Of a stretch of 7,523 nt of DNA, positions 1-6,099 are shown piece after piece. Under the pieces are notes generated by a model. That model was not told the origin of the DNA. It ran no database searches and was given only the letters and a program-made list of their open reading frames with translations. Position numbers and translations under genes: made by a program. The stretch is from positions 1 through 7,523 of the forward strand of contig JBOGFJ010000214.1 of the NCBI GenBank assembly GCA_050743385.1, read 5' to 3'. Within the stretch, counting starts at the first letter, position 1. The number at the start of each line of letters is the position of its first letter. This stretch comes from JACDBD01 sp050743385 (GTDB taxonomy: Bacteria > Actinomycetota > Acidimicrobiia > IMCC26256 > JACDBD01).

Positions 1-616
1 CGCCCAGCAGCGGCACGAGCAACGCGTAGCTCAGGTGCGTCTGGAGCACCAAGCTGCCGGCGCCGACCGCGAACGGGAGCGCGACGAGGTCACCGCAGGT
101 GACCGACCACACGAGCACCAGGAAGAACAAGAACGGCAACAACACGACGTGCGGGCCCCAAGGCTCGTACAGGACCTCGCTCCCCATCGACCACTCGAGG
201 GCTGCCACCGCGGTCATCGCGACCGTCGCGAGCAGCGGACCCCCGCGCCGGTAGACGAACACCGCGATCCCGATCACCGCGGCGCCGTTGATGAGGGCGA
301 CACCGAGCGCGATCCCCGCACCGCCCTCGAACAGCCGGGCGGGCAGCGCGAGCAGATCGAACAGGAGCGGGCCGGGATGGTTGACGTCGGCGGCGGTTGT
401 CGTCGACGCCGACGACCACGTCCCCAGCAGCGGCTGGTGGTCGATCGTGAACACATCGTGCGTCCGGATCGCGAACAGCGCGTCGTCGCCGACCGGGAGC
501 CAGCCGCGACGGATCCCGCGCGCCGTCGCGACCACGATCGACACGAGGGCCGCAACCACCGAGGCCAGGAACAGACGCGACGCGACGCGCGACCGTTCGT
601 CGATGGCACCGCGCAC
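1..616 (-). CDS. Polytopic membrane protein, GT-C glycosyltransferase-like (N-terminal part, runs off window)
   Basis: Starting at GTG (616-614), the minus strand reads 205 residues without a stop and leaves the window at base 1, so the C-terminus is missing. An in-frame TAG (628-626) lies four codons upstream, which makes this GTG the only common start codon before the body of the protein. The product has a short charged N-terminus, a hydrophobic segment at about residues 15-32, then a loop with GDDALF (43-48), DHQPLLGTWSS (59-69) and DVNHPGPLLFDLL (77-89), followed by several alternating hydrophobic stretches. An early acidic pair after the first membrane segment is typical of GT-C transferases, where it lies in the first extracytoplasmic loop near the catalytic site. 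The loop motifs match, from memory, a family of uncharacterised actinobacterial membrane proteins. It is divergent from the GT-C gene at 685. The glycosyltransferase role is inference; a flippase or other polytopic protein is possible. That it is a real gene is well supported by its membrane-protein composition in this frame. Confidence 0.8.
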   Translation of the reverse strand, partial: MRGAIDERSRVASRLFLASVVAALVSIVVATARGIRRGWLPVGDDALFAIRTHDVFTIDHQPLLGTWSSASTTTAADVNHPGPLLFDLLALPARLFEGGAGIALGVALINGAAVIGIAVFVYRRGGPLLATVAMTAVAALEWSMGSEVLYEPWGPHVVLLPFLFFLVLVWSVTCGDLVALPFAVGAGSLVLQTHLSYALLVPLLG

Positions 617-622
617 CTGCGA

Positions 623-628
623 AATCTA
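623..628 (-). promoter_or_regulatory. Putative -10 box of a leaderless promoter for the leftward membrane protein
   Basis: The minus strand reads TAGATT at 628-623, fitting the TAnnnT consensus. It lies at exactly -12 to -7 from the G of the GTG start at 616. No Shine-Dalgarno sequence is visible between it and the start, so transcription probably begins at the start codon. No clear -35 box is seen. The hexamer includes the in-frame TAG stop upstream of the gene. This is inference from pattern alone. Confidence 0.45.
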
Positions 629-629
629 G

Positions 630-670
630 CGGAGCGGCCTCGACCGCCCGCAGTCGCGATGCGCGCTCCG
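630..670. repeat. Inverted repeat CGGAGCG / CGCTCCG in the divergent promoter region
   Basis: CGGAGCG at 630-636 is the exact reverse complement of CGCTCCG at 664-670, with 27 bases between. Read in the direction of each flanking gene, both strands show CGCTCCG ending 1 base (minus) or 2 bases (plus) before the -10-like hexamer. The arms could be half-sites for one regulator of both genes, or a shared upstream promoter element. Seven bases of G+C-rich match could also arise by chance; the matching position on both sides is what makes it notable. Confidence 0.4.
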
Positions 671-672
671 GT

Positions 673-678
673 TACCAT
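673..678 (+). promoter_or_regulatory. Putative -10 box of a leaderless promoter for the rightward GT-C gene
   Basis: TACCAT at 673-678 fits TAnnnT and lies at exactly -12 to -7 relative to the GTG start at 685. There is no purine-rich ribosome-binding site before the start, which supports a leaderless transcript beginning at the GTG. No convincing -35 element is present at 650-655. This is inference from pattern. Confidence 0.45.
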
Positions 679-684
679 CCTCGC

Positions 685-2043
685 GTGAGCGGCCGGGGTG
701 ACGTTGACACAAGGTCCGAGCCCGCGGTCGAAGCGTTGACGCCGCGGCAGCGGAACTGGCTGATCGCGATCCTCGTCGTCGCAGGCTGCGTGCGCGTCTT
801 CTGGGCGTTCTACGCCAACCGGGGCGCGCCGGCGAGCGCGGTGCTCTCGGGCGACGCGTACTCCTACTGGTACTACGGCAACGAGCTGGCCGACGGCCAC
901 GGGTACGTGAGCTACGTGACCGGCGAGGCCACGGCGTACTACCCGATCGGCTATCCGGCGCTCCTCGCGGGGCTGTTCTGGTTCATCGGCCATACACCGA
1001 TGCCCGACAACCTGCCCCTCACCACCAACCTCGTCCAAGCCGCCATGGGGACCCTTTCGGTCGCGCTCGTCTTCGTCATCGGCCGCGCGCTGTTCGGCCC
1101 CCGCGTCGGCCTCGTCGCCGCCGGCATCACCGCGGTGTGGCCCAACCTCGTCTTCTACACCGCCGCCTTCATGGTCGAGACGTCGTTCATCTTCCTGGTG
1201 CTCGCGGCGGTGGCCGTGCTCGCGACCCACCGTTGGTCGACCGGCCCGCCCGACCGGCTGCGGCTCGGCGTCTTCGGCGCCGTGCTGGGGGTCTCGGCGC
1301 TCGTGCGACCGTTCTCGCTGCTCTTCCTCATCGGCCTCGGGGTCGCGCTCGTGATCACGAGCGGGTGGCGACGCGCCCTCGTCGGTCTCGGATGGGCGGT
1401 GCTACCGATCGTGGTGCTGGTCACGCCGTGGACGGTGCGCAACATCGTGGTGATGGACTCGCCCGTCGTGTTCTCGACCAACATGGGCGACACGTTGTGC
1501 ATCGACCGTTCGCTCGATGCCACCGGCGCGTTCCGGTTCGCGAGCCACGACGGCTGCGTCTCACCCGACAAGTCGGAGGTTGACCGCAACTCGGGGAACA
1601 CGCGCAAGGCCATCCGCTTCGTCGTCGAGCACCCCGAGAAGGAGCTCCAGCAGATCTTCAAGCGGGCGTGGTACATGGGGAAGAGCGACCACGACGGGCT
1701 CGGAGAGGCCGAGAACAAGACCGGCGGCCCGTTCCTCGGGAACCGCGTGCGCACGACTCTCGCCCATACCGCCGACTGGTACTTCTACGCGGCGCTCGCG
1801 CTCGCCGCCGTCGGCTTCGTCGCCTTCTTCCGCGGCCGCCGGCCGGCGCGGCTCTTCGTGGGCATCGCGGGCCTCTCGTTGGTCCTGGTGCCGCTGGGCC
1901 TCTGGGGGAATCCGCGCTTCCACGTGCCCGCGCTCCCCTTCCTCGCCCTGGCCGCCGCCGTGCCGGTCGTGCACCTGTGGTCACGCCGCCGCACCGTGTC
2001 GGTGGAAGACGGCGAGCAGCTCGAGCCCGCGCGAACGCGCTGA
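685..2043 (+). CDS. Membrane glycosyltransferase, GT-C fold (PMT_2/ArnT/RgtA-like)
   Basis: A 452-residue polytopic protein likely to transfer a sugar from a polyprenyl-phosphate donor on the outer face of the cytoplasmic membrane. After a 24-residue cytosolic tail and a first membrane segment (about 26-44), the first outer loop carries SGDAYSYWYYG (55-65) with Asp57, the position of the catalytic acid in GT-C enzymes. It is followed by YYPIGYPALL (85-94), the usual aromatic-Pro-Gly-aromatic-Pro motif. MVET (163-166), LVRPFSL (206-212), TPWTVRN (247-253) and NPRFHVPALPFLAL (409-422) also match family landmarks. About ten hydrophobic segments are visible. A hydrophilic loop at about 256-362 carries Cys272 and Cys291. 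The GTG start is chosen because no other start lies nearby and a -10-like box sits at the leaderless distance. The length is normal for the smaller members, without a large C-terminal domain. Substrate is unknown. It is divergent from the gene ending at base 1 and converges with the four-gene run. Confidence 0.88.
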   Translation: MSGRGDVDTRSEPAVEALTPRQRNWLIAILVVAGCVRVFWAFYANRGAPASAVLSGDAYSYWYYGNELADGHGYVSYVTGEATAYYPIGYPALLAGLFWFIGHTPMPDNLPLTTNLVQAAMGTLSVALVFVIGRALFGPRVGLVAAGITAVWPNLVFYTAAFMVETSFIFLVLAAVAVLATHRWSTGPPDRLRLGVFGAVLGVSALVRPFSLLFLIGLGVALVITSGWRRALVGLGWAVLPIVVLVTPWTVRNIVVMDSPVVFSTNMGDTLCIDRSLDATGAFRFASHDGCVSPDKSEVDRNSGNTRKAIRFVVEHPEKELQQIFKRAWYMGKSDHDGLGEAENKTGGPFLGNRVRTTLAHTADWYFYAALALAAVGFVAFFRGRRPARLFVGIAGLSLVLVPLGLWGNPRFHVPALPFLALAAAVPVVHLWSRRRTVSVEDGEQLEPARTR

Positions 2044-2055
2044 CCGGGCCGAGCT
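2018..2055. terminator. Possible bidirectional stem-loop between convergent genes
   Basis: AGCTCG (2018-2023) pairs with CGAGCT (2050-2055), and after a bulged A at 2024, GCCCG (2025-2029) pairs with CGGGC (2045-2049): 11 base pairs in all. The 15-base loop can form a further small GCGC hairpin. The structure spans the stop codon of the plus-strand gene and reaches the stop of the minus-strand gene (2057-2055), where only 11 bases separate the two. There is no T-tract on either side, so it is not a classical intrinsic terminator. It may still act as one in a high-GC actinobacterium, or be chance pairing in GC-rich coding sequence. Confidence 0.35.
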
Positions 2056-4073
2056 CACTCGCACTCCTCAGGGTGCAGCGGGCCGTCGATGCGGTACACG
2101 ACGTTGTCCCCGGACCGCGCGACCTCGGTAGCGTTCGGATCGCGGGCGAACCAGGCTTCGGGCGGCCTCGACCCGGAGACCACACCGAACTGCGTGAGCG
2201 CGACGTACCCGTAGCTGCCGGCCCGGATCTCCCGGAACTCGCGGCAGGGCTCGCGACTCCGGGTGCCGGGCCTGCCGACCAGCGTCGCCCGGCTCGAGAG
2301 ATCGAGGCCGAACATCGGGTACACCTCGACGGTCCCGAACACCGCCACGCGCTCGTTGCTGACCGTGCGGAACGCGGCGTTCACGGGATCGAGCGGCAAC
2401 CCCGCGTCGGCGTAGCGTTGGTCGAGATACTGGCGCTGCACGAACCAGCCACTCACGACGGCAACAACCGCGACGGCGAGGATCGCGGACCACACGACCC
2501 GACGTCGCGCCCGCGGATGCGCCCGCCTGAACACGACAACGATCGCGATCACCGCCAGACCGGCGAGCACACCGGGACCCAGGTAGCCCGTCGGCCACGC
2601 CACGATCCGCTCGTGGTGCCGGGAGAACGCGTCGACTACGACGAGCGCGGCGAAGACCGCCAACGTCGCGCGCCGCAGCTGCGAGCCCACTCCCGGCAGC
2701 GTGATCGGGAGGGCAGTGACCGCGACGAGCAGGACGGGGCTCAGGTACCGCAGGTTGAAGGTGAAGTTGAGCCCCCCTGATGTCGGTGTCACCAGGTAGC
2801 CCGCGAAGCCGGCGATCAATGCGAGGCCCACGACCCGCTCGAGCGGGCCGTCCGGATGCACGGCGAGGATCACCATGCTCATCAGTACGACCCCGAGCAC
2901 GAGCGGCCAGAACCGGCCGAGACCCTGCGACAGACCGGGGAGGAAGAGATCGCTCCACACCGACCCGTCCGTGATGCGATCGACGACCGAGGCGCCCTCC
3001 TCGCGCGCGGGGGCCGGCAGGGAGAGCGGACCGAGCTCGAGCTCGAACCATGGCAGTGGGTTGTCGGCGACCACCCAGTTGCGCACGAACCACAGCGCGC
3101 TCGTGAGCGCGAGGCCGGCGCACCACACGAGGGCTGTCAGATTCCGGCGAGCTCGCACCGCGAGCGCGACCACCCCGACGCTCACGATCAGCAGGGGAAC
3201 GGCAACCGTCAGCTTGGTGCCGAGCCCGAGGCCGGCGGCCAGCGCGGCCACGGCCGTGGGCGCAGGCGCGAGCCCGCTCTCGAAGAGCAGGGCAACCGCG
3301 GCGAGCAGCAGCGCGGCGGAGGCCACGTCGTTCGACGCCTGGCCCGGATGCGTACCCGCCAGCATCGGCAGCGCGAGCACGACCACGGTCCCGAGAACGC
3401 AGAGCGGGCCGAGCCCGCGGCGCCTCCCGATGCACCACGCCGCCAGGAGCGCGAGGGCGGCCCAGCCGAGATTCACCAGCGGCGAGAGCACGTCCCGGTC
3501 GAAGGGCAGGATCGCAAGCGCGTGCACGAGTTGCGAGTTCAGGGGGAAATAGGCCTGGATGACGTCGTTGCGGTCGACCAGCTCGGTGACCCGGCCGTCC
3601 TGCACGAAGCGCGCCGCGTACGGCCCGTGGTACCAGAGCGTGTCGGCGTGCGTCATTCCCCGCGACAGTGCGAACGCCGCGTGCGAGACCCACTGCGCCG
3701 CCAGCACCGCCACCGCCAGCGCGGCCACGACCGTCTCTTCGACGCGGGGCCGCGCCAACGCGGGGATGGGCGCAGGTGGCGGAGGATCGGGAACGATCCG
3801 CGCTCCCACCACGCCCATGCCGACGCCGACCGCGACGAGAGCCAGGAGCGCCGGGCCGCGGGAGAGCGCGCCCACCACGCCGAGGAGCTGCGCGGTGCCG
3901 ACGAGCGCCGTCAGCGCGATCACGGCCTCGGCGAGCCGCGCCGGCGGCCCCCACCACGCCGGCAGCACCGCGCGCCGAAGCCACCAGGAACCCCACGCCA
4001 GCGCAACGGCGACAGCGAGGACGGCCGCCGAGCCGGCCCCGTATGTGACCGGCGCCAGCCCGGCGCCCGGCAT
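2055..4073 (-). CDS. Large GT-C-like membrane protein, second tandem copy (672 residues)
   Basis: A polytopic protein with about a dozen hydrophobic segments and a soluble C-terminal domain, probably a GT-C glycosyltransferase. The likely catalytic loop is THADTLWYH (141-149) with Asp144, just after a membrane segment (about 113-135). Other landmarks are THPGQASNDV (241-250), GLGTKLT (283-289), FVRNWVVADNPLPW (329-342) and NLRYLSPVLLV (440-450). The last membrane segment (about 527-546) precedes a domain of about 125 residues containing RYADAGLPLD (553-562), VAVFGTVEVYPMFGLDLSSR (576-595), Cys610 and Cys671. The ATG at 4073-4071 is chosen because it overlaps the TGA of the upstream gene by one base (TGATG), and the paralogue aligns from this point. 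A more upstream in-frame ATG at 4172 would add only residues that shadow the neighbour's C-terminus. It is last in the run and its expression probably depends on translational coupling. The sugar and acceptor are unknown. Confidence 0.85.
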   Translation of the reverse strand: MPGAGLAPVTYGAGSAAVLAVAVALAWGSWWLRRAVLPAWWGPPARLAEAVIALTALVGTAQLLGVVGALSRGPALLALVAVGVGMGVVGARIVPDPPPPAPIPALARPRVEETVVAALAVAVLAAQWVSHAAFALSRGMTHADTLWYHGPYAARFVQDGRVTELVDRNDVIQAYFPLNSQLVHALAILPFDRDVLSPLVNLGWAALALLAAWCIGRRRGLGPLCVLGTVVVLALPMLAGTHPGQASNDVASAALLLAAVALLFESGLAPAPTAVAALAAGLGLGTKLTVAVPLLIVSVGVVALAVRARRNLTALVWCAGLALTSALWFVRNWVVADNPLPWFELELGPLSLPAPAREEGASVVDRITDGSVWSDLFLPGLSQGLGRFWPLVLGVVLMSMVILAVHPDGPLERVVGLALIAGFAGYLVTPTSGGLNFTFNLRYLSPVLLVAVTALPITLPGVGSQLRRATLAVFAALVVVDAFSRHHERIVAWPTGYLGPGVLAGLAVIAIVVVFRRAHPRARRRVVWSAILAVAVVAVVSGWFVQRQYLDQRYADAGLPLDPVNAAFRTVSNERVAVFGTVEVYPMFGLDLSSRATLVGRPGTRSREPCREFREIRAGSYGYVALTQFGVVSGSRPPEAWFARDPNATEVARSGDNVVYRIDGPLHPEECE

Positions 4074-6085
4074 CAGGCGCAGCCGTCCGGATCGAGGGGG
4101 CCGGTGACGCGGTACACGACCGACTCCCGGTCCCGCAGCACCTGCGTGACGGCGGCGTCGGACTCGATCCACGCCTCGGCGGGGCCGAGATCCGTCAACG
4201 GCTGGTGGCCCATGACGATGTAGTCGTAGTCGCCGTCGTTGAGGACGCGGCGCCAGCCCTCACAGAGCTCGCCGTCGGTCGCGCCCGATGGTGCCGGCTG
4301 TTTCCCAGCCCGGTTCGACAGGTCGAGCCCGAACATCGGGTACAGCTCCTCGGTGCCGAAGACGGCGACCCGTTCGTCGCGCACGTCACGGAATAGGGCG
4401 TTCGCACCGTCGAGCGGCAAACCGGCATCGGCATAACGCCGGTCGAGGTAGCGCTCCTGCACGAACCAGCCGCCGACCCAACCCACCACCACGAAGGCGA
4501 CCGCGGCGACGGCCACGCTCCTCACCCACAGGCGGGAACGGGGTTGCTGCCACGCGAACGCGACCGCGAGCACGCCCGTGCCGGCGATCACGCCCGGCAG
4601 CAATTGGTCGGTGGGCCACGCGGGGATGCGCTCGTCGTGGCGGGCGAACGCGTTGGCAACCACGAGCCCGAGAGCGGCGATCAGCAACGCCCGTCGCCAC
4701 ACGATGCGCGCACCCGCGATCTGCAGCGCGAGGAGGGCGAACCCGAGCATCAGCACCGGCGTCAGATAGCGCAGCGTGAACACGAACACACCGCCGCCGA
4801 GGTCACCCATGTTCGGGATGAACGGGTGGTACACGATCGTGACGAGGATCCCCGCGCCGGCGAACCGCTCGATCGGACGCAGCGGCCGGATGACCGCCAG
4901 CAGCGCGCCGGCGAGGATCACCGCGAGCAGCACCGGCCACCCACGTGTGTACGCGGTGGAGAGACCCGGCAGGATGAAGCGGTCCCACGTCTCCCACTCG
5001 TCGAGGTAGCCGATGAGGTTGGGCCGGGAGTTGATGGTGGCGTCGAGCGTCCAGGGACCGAGGTTGACGTCGGTCCACGGTGTCGGATTGCCCGCGACCA
5101 CCCAGTTGCGCAGGAGCCAGAACCCACCCGATACCGCGAGCGCGCCGCACCACGCGAGCGCGGTCGTCCAGCGCCGCCCCCGGAGAGCGAGGAAGAGGAT
5201 CCCGATCGTGACGACACCGAGCACCACCGTCACCGAGAGCTTCGTGCCGAGTGCCATCCCACCCGCCAGCGCCGCCAAGCCCGTCGGTACCGGCGCGAGC
5301 TCTCCCTCCAGCAGCAACGCCATCGCGGTGAGGAACAGCGCTGCGGTGACGACGTCGTTGGCGGCCTGTCCCGGCTGTGTGCCCGCGAGCGTGGGGAGGC
5401 CAAGCACGACCACCGCGCCGAGCACGCCGAGCGCACCGACGCCGTAGCGCCGACCGAGGCACCACGCCGCGAGCAGGGCCAGCGCCGCCCACCCGAGGTT
5501 CAGCAGCGGCGAGAGCACGTCGTAGCCGAACGGCAAAATCACGATGCCGTGCACGAGGCTGCCGTTGAGCGGGATCGCGCCGTGCAGCGGCGTCGCGAGG
5601 TCCTCCAGTCCCGTCTCGGACCACCCGGTGACCCTGCCGGTCTGCACGAACCGGGCGCCGAACGACGCGTGGTACCAGAGGCTGTCGGGCTGGGTGATCC
5701 CCCGGCTGAGCGCAACCGCGGTGTGCGACGCCCATTGCGTCGCCACCACCGCCGTCGCCACCACCGCGGCAACGACTTCGGCGCGCGGCTCGCGCGGCAG
5801 CGACGGTGCCGGGTCGGGACCGACGCCGCGTGAGCCGTGGAGTCGGCCACCCAGCAGACCCAGCGCGACGCCGACGGCGACGTACACGAACAGGAGCGGG
5901 AAGCGCTCGAACGCGCCGAACGATCCCAACGCCTGCGCGGCGAGGATCAGGACGGCGAGCCCGATCGTCACTTCCGCCAGCCGCGCGGGCGGGCCCGACC
6001 ACTCAGGCAGCAGCCCGGCGCGCAGCCGCCACGCACCCCAGGCGAGGGACGCGACGACGGCCGCGACCGCCCACGACCCTGCCAC
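4073..6085 (-). CDS. Large GT-C-like membrane protein, first tandem copy (670 residues)
   Basis: A paralogue of the downstream 672-residue gene, aligned nearly end to end. The shared blocks are GPPARLAE (31-38), the putative catalytic loop QPDSLWYH (132-139, Asp134), NLGWAALALLAAWC (196-209), GTQPGQAANDV (235-245), ALGTKLS (278-284), LLRNWVVAGNPTPW (324-337) and LRYLTPVL (438-445). The C-terminal domain has RYADAGLPLD (550-559), VAVFGTEELYPMFGLDLSNR (573-592), Cys608 and Cys669. The middle loop (about 338-435) is quite different from the paralogue. The expected role is sugar transfer from a lipid-linked donor outside the membrane. I chose GTG at 6085 because GGAGG (6097-6093) lies 7 bases upstream; an in-frame TTG at 6103, overlapping the previous gene's stop, is less likely. 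The reading frame stays open far upstream through the SDR gene, but that part is a shadow. It follows the SDR by 14 bases. Confidence 0.87.
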   Translation of the reverse strand: MAGSWAVAAVVASLAWGAWRLRAGLLPEWSGPPARLAEVTIGLAVLILAAQALGSFGAFERFPLLFVYVAVGVALGLLGGRLHGSRGVGPDPAPSLPREPRAEVVAAVVATAVVATQWASHTAVALSRGITQPDSLWYHASFGARFVQTGRVTGWSETGLEDLATPLHGAIPLNGSLVHGIVILPFGYDVLSPLLNLGWAALALLAAWCLGRRYGVGALGVLGAVVVLGLPTLAGTQPGQAANDVVTAALFLTAMALLLEGELAPVPTGLAALAGGMALGTKLSVTVVLGVVTIGILFLALRGRRWTTALAWCGALAVSGGFWLLRNWVVAGNPTPWTDVNLGPWTLDATINSRPNLIGYLDEWETWDRFILPGLSTAYTRGWPVLLAVILAGALLAVIRPLRPIERFAGAGILVTIVYHPFIPNMGDLGGGVFVFTLRYLTPVLMLGFALLALQIAGARIVWRRALLIAALGLVVANAFARHDERIPAWPTDQLLPGVIAGTGVLAVAFAWQQPRSRLWVRSVAVAAVAFVVVGWVGGWFVQERYLDRRYADAGLPLDGANALFRDVRDERVAVFGTEELYPMFGLDLSNRAGKQPAPSGATDGELCEGWRRVLNDGDYDYIVMGHQPLTDLGPAEAWIESDAAVTQVLRDRESVVYRVTGPLDPDGCA

Positions 6086-6092
6086 GTACGCG

Positions 6093-6097
6093 CCTCC
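6093..6097 (-). promoter_or_regulatory. Ribosome binding site that decides the start at 6085
   Basis: The minus strand reads GGAGG at 6097-6093, followed by a 7-base spacer and GTG (6085-6083). It is the best Shine-Dalgarno match noticed in the window and lies within the short gap between the SDR stop (6102-6100) and the membrane protein. It argues for the GTG over the TTG at 6103, and for independent ribosome entry at this gene within the polycistronic message. Confidence 0.75.
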
Positions 6098-6099
6098 GG

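Noticed and set aside
35..688. Plus-strand 217-residue open frame opposite the truncated membrane protein
   Set aside because: Its composition is highly charged with no recognisable motif, while the opposite strand gives a coherent polytopic membrane protein starting at 616.
274..1230. Minus-strand frame of 318 residues spanning the divergent promoter and the start of the 452-residue gene
   Set aside because: It crosses two better-supported genes in wrong frames and encodes only charged, low-complexity sequence.
4074..4172. An upstream ATG at 4172 for the second large membrane protein, adding 33 residues
   Set aside because: The added residues are basic and overlap the C-terminus of the preceding gene in another frame. 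The paralogue has no such extension, and the TGATG junction offers a better start.
2856..4223. Long plus-strand open frame antisense to the large membrane protein (and similar ones at 4544-5833, 5544-6617 and 1668-2780)
   Set aside because: The products are made almost wholly of Arg, Glu, His, Gln, Pro and Ala without domain motifs, the usual shadow of high-GC codon bias opposite a genuine gene.
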